From Propionibacteriaceae bacterium (GTDB taxonomy: Bacteria; Actinomycetota; Actinomycetes; Propionibacteriales; Propionibacteriaceae): a DNA stretch of 7,004 bases. The DNA lies in assembly GCA_027346035.1 (NCBI GenBank), contig DAIESZ010000294.1:1-7004 (forward strand), written 5' to 3'. The position numbers and the translations under genes are program-made. The notes beneath the pieces are model-generated. The model ran no database searches and was not told the origin of the DNA. It saw only the letters and a list, made by a program, of their open reading frames with translations. The stretch's first letter is position 1. Every line of letters starts with the position of its first letter. Below, in pieces: positions 1 to 6,371 of the stretch.

Positions 1-1354
1 CGCCGTCGAGCTCGAGCACGTCGAGCACGAGACCGACCGCCTCGGGGAGCGGGACGGTCGACACCCGCGAGCGCAACGACTCCGCCTGGGGGTCGGCGAC
101 CGGGGCCCCGCGGCCGCGCAGGTGCAGCGCCCACGCCGCCAGGGCACGCGTGGCTCCGCGTGCCACGACCCCCTGCTCCAGGCGGGCGCGAAGCACCGGG
201 AGGATCCGCACCGGCAGCTTCTGCATGCCGTCGGCCGCGACCTGCGCGAGCAGGTGCCTGATGCGCGGGTTGGTGAACCGCTGGAGCAGCGCGGCCCGGT
301 AGACGTCGATCTCCGTCGCGGGGAGGGGCAGCACCTCCGCGGCGTCGTCCCACCACTCGTCGACCCAGGCGCGGACCGACGGGTTCTCGATCGCCTCCGC
401 GACGGTCTCCGCTCCGACGAGCGGTGCGGCGTAGGCCATGAGCGAGTGGGATCCGTTGAGGAACCAGAGCTTACGGCGCTCCCACGGCCCGAGATCCTCG
501 ACGAACCGTGCGCCCGCGGTCTCCCAGGCGGGACGACCCGCCACGAACGTGCCCGACAGCACCCACTCCGAGAAGGGCTCGGTGACGACGCAGGCGGGGT
601 CGTCGACGCCGGTCGACCGGAGGAGGCCGGCGCGGTCCTCGTCCGTCGTACGGGGCGTGATGCGGTCCACCATCGTCGTGACGAACGAGCAGTGGTGGGT
701 CACCCACGCCGCGAGCGACGGGTCGACTGCCACCGCGAGGTCGAGCACGACCCGCCGGACCACGCGACCGTTCTCCGGCAGGTTGTCGCACGGCACGAAC
801 GTGACACCGCCGAGCCCGTCGGCACGGCGTACGGCGAGCCCGGCGACGAACTTGCCCGGTGCCGTGACGACGTCGGCCGCGCTGGGGTCCTGCTGCAGCG
901 CGGCCACGTCGGCGATCACCCGCGGATCACCGACGTCCAGCGCCCCCGAGTCGTCGCGGCAGTAGCCGGCCTCGGTCACCGTCGACGTGACGATCGACAG
1001 GTCGTCGAGGCCGAACGCCGCCCGCCAGGAGCGCAGGTCCACGGAGCCGTGGACCTCGGAGATCGACGACACGACGAGCGGCTCGTCGCGCGTCGCGTCG
1101 CGCACCAGGAGCGTGTACAGACCCTGCTGCGCGACGAGACCCTCGGGCGGGCCGCTGCGGCCGGCGAACGCCGCGATGCCCCACTGCGCGGCGTCCGCCG
1201 CCCGGTCCGTGTACCACGCCTGGTGGGCGCGGAAGAAGCTGCCGAGACCCAGGTGGACGATCCGCACGGGTGCCGCGGGCCTGCCGTCGCCGTCGCGCGA
1301 CAGGCGTCGTCCGACTCCCGGTCGGTCTTCGGATGGGTCGGTGCGCGGGCTCAT
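1..1354 (-). CDS. Mannitol dehydrogenase family oxidoreductase (fructuronate reductase / D-mannonate oxidoreductase-like), 3' end cut by window edge
   Basis: I translated this gene by hand from the minus strand. ATG at 1354-1352 opens 451 codons without a stop up to the edge, so roughly the last 30-40 residues of a usual 480-490 residue protein are missing. Seen: an N-terminal nucleotide-binding motif [11 protein letters not shown] (residues 36-46), CDNLPENG (189-196), and the catalytic pattern K-x4-N-x2-H in KLWFLNGSH, giving Lys295, Asn300 and His303 with Asn191 upstream. These numbers coincide with the catalytic residues known for Pseudomonas fluorescens mannitol 2-dehydrogenase, a NAD(P)-dependent cytosolic polyol dehydrogenase without zinc. 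The family includes mannitol dehydrogenase, UxuB (fructuronate to mannonate), tagaturonate reductase and arabitol dehydrogenase. Divergence from a ManD-type dehydratase gene favours the UxuB reaction, but this is inferred from context only. The ribosome binding site is weak (GGCGAGG region). Confidence 0.93.
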   Translation of the reverse strand, partial: MSPRTDPSEDRPGVGRRLSRDGDGRPAAPVRIVHLGLGSFFRAHQAWYTDRAADAAQWGIAAFAGRSGPPEGLVAQQGLYTLLVRDATRDEPLVVSSISEVHGSVDLRSWRAAFGLDDLSIVTSTVTEAGYCRDDSGALDVGDPRVIADVAALQQDPSAADVVTAPGKFVAGLAVRRADGLGGVTFVPCDNLPENGRVVRRVVLDLAVAVDPSLAAWVTHHCSFVTTMVDRITPRTTDEDRAGLLRSTGVDDPACVVTEPFSEWVLSGTFVAGRPAWETAGARFVEDLGPWERRKLWFLNGSHSLMAYAAPLVGAETVAEAIENPSVRAWVDEWWDDAAEVLPLPATEIDVYRAALLQRFTNPRIRHLLAQVAADGMQKLPVRILPVLRARLEQGVVARGATRALAAWALHLRGRGAPVADPQAESLRSRVSTVPLPEAVGLVLDVLELDG

Positions 1355-1420
1355 CGCTCGTGCCTCGCCCGAGCATCGCTCGCGACGTCGTAGCCGTTCG
1401 GGCGGCGCTCCACGGGCCCG

Positions 1421-1449
1421 ACCCTACGGCGCCCGCGGTGCTCGGACCA
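1421..1449 (-). promoter_or_regulatory. Candidate promoter for the leftward dehydrogenase gene
   Basis: On the minus strand TAGGGT (positions 1426-1421) resembles an actinobacterial -10 hexamer. A 17-base spacer separates it from TGGTCC (1449-1444), a 3/6 match to the -35 consensus. It lies about 67 bases upstream of the ATG at 1354. This is a visual match only; chance hits are common in such DNA. Confidence 0.35.
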
Positions 1450-1469
1450 CGGCTCGCGGGTGCGCGTTC

Positions 1470-1508
1470 GGCAATTCGTTGCCATGGGTGCCGGCGACCG
1501 GGAAGCAT
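1470..1508 (+). promoter_or_regulatory. Candidate operator overlapping a promoter for the manD-gntK operon
   Basis: A palindrome GGCAA-TTCG-TTGCC occupies 1470-1483 in the divergent intergenic region. Its right arm runs into TTGCCA (1479-1484), a 5/6 match to a -35 box. Eighteen bases further on is AAGCAT (1503-1508), a weak -10 keeping the A2, A5 and T6 positions. A repressor bound at the palindrome would occlude this promoter. Small palindromes of this kind are typical of LacI- and GntR-family operators. Placement between two divergent sugar-acid genes fits, but the regulator is not in the window. Confidence 0.4.
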
Positions 1509-1566
1509 GAAGAGCCAGAGGGAGCCATCGACCGTCGGCTCCGGCCGACCACAGCTCAGCACCCCG

Positions 1567-1573
1567 GCAGGAG
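1567..1573 (+). promoter_or_regulatory. Ribosome binding site that fixes the manD start
   Basis: GCAGGAG lies seven bases before ATG 1581. The open frame extends upstream to 987, but this site and the family N-terminus (residues [10 protein letters not shown]) choose ATG 1581. Confidence 0.75.
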
Positions 1574-1580
1574 CCCGCCC

Positions 1581-2807
1581 ATGGAGATCGTCGCCGCCGA
1601 CGTCATCGTCACCAGCCCCAACCGCAACTTCGTCACGCTGAAGATCACGACCGACGACGGTCTGACCGGACTGGGCGACGCCACCCTCAACGGCCGCGAG
1701 CTGGCCGTCGTCAGCTACCTGCGCGACCACGTCGTCCCGCTGCTGATCGGCCGCGACGCCCACCGCATCGAGGACACCTGGCAGTTCCTCTACCGCAGCG
1801 CCTACTGGCGCCGGGGACCGGTCACGATGGCCGCGATCGCCGCCGTCGACATGGCCCTGTGGGACATCAAGGGCAAGGCGGCCGGGATGCCGGTCTATCA
1901 GCTGCTCGGCGGCGCGAGCCGCAACGGGCTCATGGCCTACGGCCACGCGTCCGGGAAGTCGCTGCCCGAGCTGTTCGACTCGATCCGCGACCACCAGGAG
2001 CAGGGCTACCGATCGATCCGCGTGCAGACCGGTGTCCCCGGGCTCACCGCGATCTACGGCATCGCAGCGCAGTCGACGAGCGGGGAGCGCTACGACCACG
2101 AGCCGGCGCAGCGTGGTGGGTACCCGACCGAGGAGGACTGGGACACGCGCGCCTACCTCCGGCACGTACCGACGGTCTTCGAGGCGGTGCGGAACGAGTT
2201 CGGCCCCGAGCTGCCACTGCTGCACGACGGACATCACCGGATGACGCCGATCCAGGCCGCGAAGCTGGGCAAGTCCCTCGAGCCCTACGACCTGTTCTGG
2301 CTCGAGGACTGCACCCCGGCGGAGAACCAGGAGGCGCTCCGGCTGGTCCGGCAGCACACGACGACCCCGCTGGCCATCGGCGAGATCTTCAACACCGTGT
2401 GGGACTTCCAGTCGCTCATCAAGGAGCAGCTCATCGACTACGTCCGTGCCGCGTCGACGCACTTCGGCGGCATCACGCCCCTGCGCAAGGTCATGGACTA
2501 CGCCGCGCAGTACCAGGTGAAGTCGGGATTCCACGGCCCTACCGACGTCTCCCCGGTCGGCCTCGCGGCGCAGATGCACGTCGGCCTGGCCATCCACAAC
2601 TTCGGCATCCAGGAGTACATGAAGCACGGCGCGCACACGAACCGCGTGTTCCAGCAGTCGTTCACGTTCGAGGACGGCTACCTGCATCCGGGCGACCGGC
2701 CCGGCCTCGGCGTCGACCTGGACGTGGACGAGGCCGGGAAGTATCCCTACGAGGTCGCCTACCTCCCCTACAACCGGCTCGCCGACGGCACGGTGCACGA
2801 CTGGTGA
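1581..2807 (+). CDS. manD: ManD-type D-mannonate (or D-gluconate) dehydratase, enolase superfamily
   Basis: The 408-residue cytosolic enzyme is full length for the family (about 400-405). It should dehydrate D-mannonate to 2-keto-3-deoxygluconate with Mg2+. Seen: an N-terminal capping domain (about 1-120), then the barrel with Arg147 and Tyr159 (the family's catalytic pair), metal ligands Asp216 in LLHDGHHR, Glu242 in FWLEDCTP and Glu268 in AIGEIFNT, the His218 acid/base, and His318 in GFHGPTD. The C-terminus [13 protein letters not shown] is the usual ManD tail. The subgroup is known not to be isofunctional: some members are efficient mannonate dehydratases, others are slow or prefer gluconate. 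From memory, the residue after His-Gly is Ala in efficient enzymes and Pro in slow or gluconate-type ones; here it is Pro320. The stop overlaps gntK by four bases, so the two are co-translated. Family assignment is firm; exact substrate is open. Confidence 0.95.
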   Translation: MEIVAADVIVTSPNRNFVTLKITTDDGLTGLGDATLNGRELAVVSYLRDHVVPLLIGRDAHRIEDTWQFLYRSAYWRRGPVTMAAIAAVDMALWDIKGKAAGMPVYQLLGGASRNGLMAYGHASGKSLPELFDSIRDHQEQGYRSIRVQTGVPGLTAIYGIAAQSTSGERYDHEPAQRGGYPTEEDWDTRAYLRHVPTVFEAVRNEFGPELPLLHDGHHRMTPIQAAKLGKSLEPYDLFWLEDCTPAENQEALRLVRQHTTTPLAIGEIFNTVWDFQSLIKEQLIDYVRAASTHFGGITPLRKVMDYAAQYQVKSGFHGPTDVSPVGLAAQMHVGLAIHNFGIQEYMKHGAHTNRVFQQSFTFEDGYLHPGDRPGLGVDLDVDEAGKYPYEVAYLPYNRLADGTVHDW

Positions 2808-3295
2808 CCCGCATCGTCGTCATGGGGGTGTCGGGGTGCGGCAAGTCGACCGTGGGGGCGCTGCTCGCCGTCCGGCTCGGCGTACCGTTCGTCGATGCCG
2901 ACGACCTCCACCCGCCGGCCAACGTGGCGAAGATGGCTGCCGGCATCCCCCTCGCGGACGACGACCGATGGCCCTGGTTGCGGCTCGTCGGAGCCGAGCT
3001 CGCGTCGGCGTCGGACGGGTTGGTCGTCGCGTGCTCCGCGCTTCGGTACGCCTACCGGGACGTCCTCCGTTCGTTCGTGCCCGACGTGTACTTCGTGCAC
3101 CTCGCCGGCCCCCGCGAGGTGCTCGCGTCCCGGCTCAGCCATCGGGTCCACCACTTCATGCCGCTCGCCCTCCTCGACTCCCAGCTCTCGACGCTGGAGC
3201 CACTCCGAACCGACGAGCTGGGCGTGACCCTGGACCTCACCCTCCCCGCCGACGAGCTGGCCCGCCGCGCGGTGGACTCCCTGGGCCACCCCTGA
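2804..3295 (+). CDS. gntK: Gluconokinase, GntK/IdnK type
   Basis: The 163-residue P-loop kinase is slightly shorter than E. coli GntK (175). It phosphorylates D-gluconate with ATP to 6-phosphogluconate, feeding the pentose phosphate or Entner-Doudoroff routes. Seen: Walker [10 protein letters not shown] (residues 8-16), the family signature [14 protein letters not shown] followed by [11 protein letters not shown], then [14 protein letters not shown] and a C-terminal TLEPL segment where E. coli has TLQEP. GTG at 2804 is chosen because the first beta strand (TRIVVMG) lies before the internal ATG at 2822, and because GTGA overlaps the manD stop, a translational-coupling arrangement. Pairing with a ManD-family dehydratase is informative: mannonate catabolism itself needs a KDG kinase, not a gluconate kinase, so the operon may process gluconate as well. 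Confidence 0.95.
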   Translation: MTRIVVMGVSGCGKSTVGALLAVRLGVPFVDADDLHPPANVAKMAAGIPLADDDRWPWLRLVGAELASASDGLVVACSALRYAYRDVLRSFVPDVYFVHLAGPREVLASRLSHRVHHFMPLALLDSQLSTLEPLRTDELGVTLDLTLPADELARRAVDSLGHP

Positions 3296-3299
3296 CGGC

Positions 3300-3333
3300 C
3301 GCACGGCAGCCACTGCACTCGTGCTGCTGTGCG
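3300..3333 (+). terminator. Probable terminator hairpin after gntK
   Basis: Five bases after the gntK stop, an 11 bp stem forms between 3300-3310 and 3323-3333, with one G-U pair and a 12-base loop. There is no T tract, which is common for GC-rich actinobacterial terminators. It sits between convergent units and may act on both strands. Confidence 0.55.
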
Positions 3334-3518
3334 CCGTGGGGCACCACGGCGGCACGACCGCTGAGCTGGCCCGATTCGAGTCGCCGGCATGCCTCGAGGG
3401 CGTTGTCGAGCGTGAACCGCTCGATGTCGGGTCGGATCCGGCCCGCCCGGTACATCTGCACGACGTCGTGCAGCTCCGCGACCGTGCCCCAGCAGGTGTC
3501 CGTGATCGTCGACTCGTA
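3330..3518 (-). pseudogene. C-terminal relic of a zinc-type alcohol dehydrogenase
   Basis: In one minus-strand frame, 63 codons read like the end of a medium-chain zinc-dependent alcohol dehydrogenase. They begin near YESTITDTCWGTVAELHDVV, continue with AGRIRPDIERFTLDNALEA, and end RLESGQLSGRAAVVPHGA. These match the family's last helix-strand region (usual pattern: ...RFxLDxAxxAYRxLExGxLxGRAVVVP). About 280 N-terminal residues, including the zinc and NAD sites, are absent, and the frame upstream of about 3520 loses similarity. No start codon or proper stop frames it. It lies between gntK and the HD-GYP gene, so it is probably what a deletion left of a former gene. Family placement was made by eye and is fairly convincing; the original substrate cannot be told. 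Confidence 0.7.
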
Positions 3519-3542
3519 CGCGGTCGCAGAGATCGTCGACGC

Positions 3543-3593
3543 AGCGGTGGCTGCCTCGCCTCGGCCGGCCAGGCACGGCTGCCGAGCACCGCT
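3543..3593 (-). terminator. Possible terminator hairpin at the end of the HD-GYP gene
   Basis: AGCGGTG (3543-3549) pairs with CACCGCT (3587-3593), and inside it TGCCT (3552-3556) pairs with AGGCA (3571-3575). The structure overlaps the stop codon of the HD-GYP gene. The loop is long and no T tract follows, so support is modest. Confidence 0.3.
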
Positions 3594-4431
3594 ATCGGAT
3601 GGGCAGTGGGAACCTCGGCGTGCATTCTGGCGTCGGTGTGCGGATGTTCGTCATGAGGGCCTCGAACGCGGCGACGATGGCGGGGTCGAAGTGGCCACCG
3701 GCGCCGGCTCGGATCAGGGCCATGGCATCGGTGTGGGGCATCGGCTCTCGGTAGGGCCGTTTCGAGGTGACGGCGTCGTAGACGTCGATGACGGCGAACA
3801 GCCGCGCCGACAGGGGTATGTCCGTCCCGGCGAGGCCACGGGGGTAGCCGGTGCCGTCCCAGCGTTCGTGGTGGCACCAGGGGATGTCCAGGGCGTCGCG
3901 GAGGTATTCCACGTGTTCGAGGAACTGCACCGCCAGCTCGGGGTGGCGGCGCATCTGCTCCCACTCCGCGTCGTCGAGGGGTCCGGGCTTGCCCAGGATC
4001 GTGTCGGGGACGCCCATCTTGCCGATGTCGTGGAGGGTGGCTCCGCGTCGCACGTTGACGAGCGCCTGGCCCGTGAAGCCGACGTGCCGCGCCAGCTGCT
4101 CGGTGAGGGTGGTCACGCGCGTCGTGTGCTGGGCGGTGCTGTGGTCGCGCAGGTCGAGGGCCTCCGCCCAACCGGCGAGGGTCTGGTCGTAGGCGTCCTC
4201 CCGGCGCCGGTGCTCGGCGTCCATCCGGCGCGTGTGGGCACGGACCAGGAGGTACACGATGCCGCCGGTGGCGACGACGAACGCGGTGCCCTTGTCGTGC
4301 TGGACGAGGCTGCGCATGCCTGGATCGCTCACGAGCGCGTCGACCGCGGCGTCCGACCAGTAGATCCAGGCCGTCCCGATCGCGACGTACAGCGCGGCGA
4401 CCTTCAGCGGGTTGACGCTGAGCTGGCTCAT
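3592..4431 (-). CDS. Membrane-anchored HD-GYP domain phosphodiesterase
   Basis: The protein has 279 residues. Two membrane segments (about 9-25 and 48-63) flank a short external loop. The first carries the pattern ALYVAIGTAWIYWSD, seen at the N-terminus of many GGDEF and HD-GYP proteins. A charged linker (64-82) leads to a cytoplasmic HD-GYP domain (about 84-270). All signature elements are present: His102 in AQHTTRV, HDIGK (134-138), His163, HHE (187-189), DGTGYP (192-197) and DVYDAVTSKRPYR (216-228). The family hydrolyses cyclic di-GMP to GMP/pGpG using a bi- or trinuclear metal centre. The start is ATG 4431, with GGGAGGG six bases upstream; the frame continues to 4524 but has no comparable site there. 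No GGDEF partner is visible. It lies opposite the sugar operon and does not look functionally linked to it. Confidence 0.93.
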   Translation of the reverse strand: MSQLSVNPLKVAALYVAIGTAWIYWSDAAVDALVSDPGMRSLVQHDKGTAFVVATGGIVYLLVRAHTRRMDAEHRRREDAYDQTLAGWAEALDLRDHSTAQHTTRVTTLTEQLARHVGFTGQALVNVRRGATLHDIGKMGVPDTILGKPGPLDDAEWEQMRRHPELAVQFLEHVEYLRDALDIPWCHHERWDGTGYPRGLAGTDIPLSARLFAVIDVYDAVTSKRPYREPMPHTDAMALIRAGAGGHFDPAIVAAFEALMTNIRTPTPECTPRFPLPIR

Positions 4432-4788
4432 AAGGGTCCCTCCCGCACGCGCGGCCTGCGCCCACGTTCCGGTGCATCGACACCAGGGCACGTTCCCTGA
4501 CCTGACGCGCGAGAACTGTGCCACGGATCACGACAGCGTCCACGTGCTGCAGATGAACCTCGTCCCCTGGGTTCGCCGCTGTCGGGGCACCTCCGCCCCC
4601 GGCTCGTGTTCGGCTGGCGCAGGCGTGTGGCATGCGTCAGAATCCCCGCGCCGGGTTCCCTCCGTCCTGAAGGCTGGGGGAGCCCGGTGTTGCGTCGTGC
4701 GCCGGCCCCCGCGGGGTGCCGCTGACTGCCCCAGCGCCTGACCCAGGGCGGTCACGCGGAGGCACCGATGCTCCCCCGTCCGGTGGAA

Positions 4789-4804
4789 TGTGTTGTGCAT
4801 CACA
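4789..4804. promoter_or_regulatory. CRP/GlxR-like palindrome
   Basis: TGTGT-TGTGCA-TCACA departs from the CRP-family consensus TGTGA-N6-TCACA at one position. Actinobacterial CRP homologues such as GlxR use similar sites. It lies about 360 bases upstream of the HD-GYP start with no closer gene, so its target is unclear and chance is possible. Confidence 0.3.
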
Positions 4805-4932
4805 CGATCTCGGGCTGCGGCCGGCCAGCCCCGCTGTGCGCTGGGCCAAACGTGCGACATCAGGACAAGGATCGGCCAAGATCGTCCGTCAGCATTCGTC
4901 ACCCCCCGCCCGCGTGCCCTACATTCGGACGC

Positions 4933-4988
4933 GCGGGGCCCTGCGGTGCTACTCCCCGTGGCCCATCCTTCAGGACGCAGGGCCCCGC
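4933..4988. repeat. Perfect 13 bp inverted repeat with 30-base loop
   Basis: The arms GCGGGGCCCTGCG (4933-4945) and CGCAGGGCCCCGC (4976-4988) are exact reverse complements. The stem is almost pure GC. No T tract follows on either strand. It could act as a bidirectional terminator, an RNA element or a remnant of a mobile-element end. Confidence 0.65.
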
Positions 4989-5036
4989 CCCGACGCCGAA
5001 CCATCACCCGGTCGACGCAACCCCCCGGGTTCTCAC

Positions 5037-5201
5037 TCACGTCACAGCACAGTCGCACCGCTGCTTCACGGCGACGAACTGGAAGCGGCTCACCAGCTCG
5101 ACTCCCCGGCGAGAATATGTGGCCGCCCGCTGGAGGATCTCGCGCTCGGTGGCCAGCTTGGTGCTCTCGATCTCCAGTTCGCGGGTCACGCCTTCGACGC
5201 C
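5037..5201 (-). pseudogene. IS3-family transposase relic (OrfA C-terminus joined to OrfB N-terminus)
   Basis: On the minus strand one frame reads GVTRELEIESTKLATE then REILQRAATY, matching the leucine-rich C-terminal coil of IS3-family OrfA (typical: ...ERxILxRAAxYFA). With one base removed near 5115 the frame continues AGESSW and a TGA stop. That TGA overlaps a GTG that opens VSRFQFVA, the usual start of IS3 OrfB (the catalytic DDE subunit). This OrfA-stop/OrfB-start overlap is characteristic of IS3 elements. After a few codons OrfB degenerates (VKQRCDCAVT) and stops at TGA 5039-5037. The helix-turn-helix half of OrfA, the whole DDE domain and the terminal repeats are missing, so it cannot move. 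Its upstream end abuts the last codons of the membrane-protein pseudogene. Confidence 0.7.
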
Positions 5202-5659
5202 GTGACCGCACCACGCCGGAACGCGATGCTGAGCAGGATCCCGGTCGCGATCAGGGCGATCCAGGCGATAGTCAGGGATGTCACCTCGTACCGGTAGTCA
5301 AGGTGGCGTCCGTAGAAGGCGGCGAGCCCGCCGAGCGAGACGACCGCCAGGGCACCGGCGAGGATGAGGACGATGCGCGTGGCCCGGACCACACCGTGCC
5401 CCGGGGGGCAGGGCCGCGGCGAGGAACAGGAAGCTGAGGCCGAGGAGGAGGTAGGCGACGTTCTCGAACGCGATGAACAGCCCGCTGGGGTTGTACATCG
5501 ACCACAGAGACAGCCCGTCGAGCTGCCCGTTGAGGAGGGCGGGTTGGACCACCATGAGCGGGTGGCCGTCACTGCCGTGGCCAGCGCGGCCCAGAACCCC
5601 AGTCGCGCCACGCCCGCTCCGACCACGGGAGGCCCGGTACCAAGTCCCCGGTCAGTCAT
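5186..5659 (-). pseudogene. Frameshifted, internally deleted membrane-protein gene
   Basis: Three reading-frame blocks together look like one polytopic membrane protein. Block 1 starts at ATG 5659 (MTDRGLGTG...ARLGFWAALATAVTA) and shifts near 5560-5575. Block 2, in another frame, reads QPALLNGQLDGLSLWSMY, then NPSGLFIAFENVAYLLLG and a hydrophobic stretch. Block 3 returns to the first frame after a CCCCCCGGGG tract (plus-strand G run at 5403-5408); it reads RATRIVLILAGALAVV and runs through two more membrane segments to GAVTASKA and TGA 5188-5186. Block 1 to block 2 also appears to skip several expected membrane helices, suggesting a deletion. The ATG overlaps the stop of the SRPBCC gene (ATGACTGA), so the intact ancestor was translationally coupled to it. 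The second shift could be a sequencing slip in the homopolymer; the first looks real. Function unknown. Confidence 0.7.
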
Positions 5660-6122
5660 CGCGGGCCGCTGTCGCGTCGCCGGTCCCCGTCGCTTCGGCC
5701 TCGAGCCGACGTCGCAGGCCCTGCCAGCTCCTCTTCTCCTGCCGGCGCCCGACCAGCTCGATGAGCGGGCGGAGCATCCTGGCGCCGTGCTTGGGCCGCA
5801 CCTCCCACGACCAGTGCATCCACGTGCCCCTCGGGTCCGGGCTGAACGTCAGGGTGCCGACGGTCTCGGCGGAGACCATCGTGGTGCGGGAGCCCAACGT
5901 CCTGGGTCGCTCGTAGACCGTGTACTCGATGGTCATCTCGAGCTCGCGGCCCATCGTCGTCGTGGTCGCCCTGAACCGGGTCCCGGCACCGATCGGTCCG
6001 CCGGTGAGCTTCTCGACGTTCGTCATGCGCGGATTGAACGCGGGCTCGTGGCGCTCGTCGGCGACGTAGTCGAACACCTCGTCGAGAGGGCGCCGGATGA
6101 GGATCTCGCCCTCGATGCTCAC
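5652..6122 (-). CDS. SRPBCC-fold (polyketide cyclase/START-like) protein
   Basis: The 156-residue soluble protein is typical in length for the family. It opens SIEGEILIRRPLDEVFDYVAD, the usual first strand and helix of the helix-grip fold (pattern: I..P...VFDYVAD..ns..W/FNP). It continues FNPRMTNVEKLTGGPIGAG, TRFRATTTTMG, a middle beta region ending TWMHWSWEVRPKHG, and the long C-terminal helix LRPLIELVGRRQEKRSWQGL. The fold binds hydrophobic ligands; no catalytic residues can be assigned, so the ligand and role are unknown. GTG 6122 is chosen as the start because GGAGGT (6133-6128) lies five bases upstream. The last codons overlap the start of the membrane-protein pseudogene, indicating a two-gene operon whose second gene has decayed. 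A regulator-like scrap diverges from it. Confidence 0.85.
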   Translation of the reverse strand: MSIEGEILIRRPLDEVFDYVADERHEPAFNPRMTNVEKLTGGPIGAGTRFRATTTTMGRELEMTIEYTVYERPRTLGSRTTMVSAETVGTLTFSPDPRGTWMHWSWEVRPKHGARMLRPLIELVGRRQEKRSWQGLRRRLEAEATGTGDATAARDD

Positions 6123-6136
6123 GCTGCACCTCCGGG

Positions 6137-6238
6137 AGCGACGCTACGACCGACCTCGAGTCCGAGTGGCGCGAACAACTCGGCGACACCGACTATCGAC
6201 GGATGCGCTCGCTGCTGGAACGTCTCAACTACGTCGTG
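6137..6238 (+). pseudogene. C-terminal scrap resembling a MarR-type regulator
   Basis: In one plus-strand frame the residues DLESEWREQLGDTDYRRM are followed by RSLLERLNYVV. This fits the C-terminal dimerisation helices of MarR-family regulators (typical: LExEWxxxLGxxxxxxLRxxLxxL). No winged-helix domain precedes it: the frame upstream runs straight into the GTG start and ribosome binding site of the oppositely oriented SRPBCC gene. No stop follows closely; the frame stays open into the tRNA. I read it as the tail of a deleted regulator. The match is short and made by eye, so a chance resemblance remains possible. Confidence 0.45.
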
Positions 6239-6261
6239 AACAACTCTGCATCACGGGTCCT

Positions 6262-6291
6262 CCGTCAGAACGCCCGCGGGTCGTCTAGGCT
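6262..6291 (+). promoter_or_regulatory. Candidate promoter upstream of the tRNA
   Basis: CCGTCA (6262-6267) and TAGGCT (6286-6291) are separated by 18 bases. The second is a common actinobacterial -10 form; the first shares four bases with TTGTCA. The tRNA begins about 80 bases downstream. Confidence 0.35.
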
Positions 6292-6371
6292 GGCCGTCCA
6301 GCGTGAGCCAGGCAGGATTCGGGAAACACGACCTTCCCCAATGCCAGTGGCTGGTTCAGTGCCTGGCCCCC

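Larger units (their letters stand above)
4432..5036. other. Noncoding, hairpin-rich interval
   Basis: No open frame here looks like a protein family on either strand. The long frames present are typical of GC-rich noncoding DNA. What the stretch does hold is inverted repeats: GGGGC/GCCCC at 4584-4599, CCGGGTTCCC/GGGAGCCCGG at 4651-4687 (one G-U pair), a GC hairpin near 4702-4720, TGACTGCCC/GGGCGGTCA at 4723-4754 (one G-U pair) and the 13 bp stem at 4933-4988. It may be the leader region of the HD-GYP gene, a structured RNA, or erased DNA. Confidence 0.5.

Noticed and set aside
122..1393. Long plus-strand open frame over the first gene
   Set aside because: The minus strand carries clear mannitol dehydrogenase motifs throughout; the plus-strand translation is its shadow.
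987..1580. Upstream in-frame extension of manD by about 200 codons
   Set aside because: It is antisense to the dehydrogenase gene, low in complexity and arginine-rich, and ATG 1581 has a good ribosome binding site and the family N-terminus.
927..2798. Very long minus-strand open frame opposite manD
   Set aside because: It mirrors the manD codons on the other strand, and its composition (Val, Arg, Asp, Gly rich) matches no family. It is a GC-rich antisense artefact.
4620..4760. Resemblance to a cyclic di-AMP (ydaO) or cyclic di-GMP riboswitch on the minus strand
   Set aside because: A few short stretches look similar (GGGAACC, GGGGATTC, CCGACAGC), but order and spacing do not fit either consensus. 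A covariance-model search would settle it.
4663..4977. 11 bp inverted repeats CGTCCTGAAGG / CCTTCAGGACG about 300 bases apart
   Set aside because: Repeats of this length at this spacing are expected by chance in a 7 kb window, and no transposase lies between them.
6365..6371. GCCCCCG as the tRNA 5' acceptor strand
   Set aside because: It would pair perfectly with the 3' strand, but it lies seven bases too far upstream. GCCCTCG at 6372 gives the normal two-base link to the D stem, with one G-U pair.
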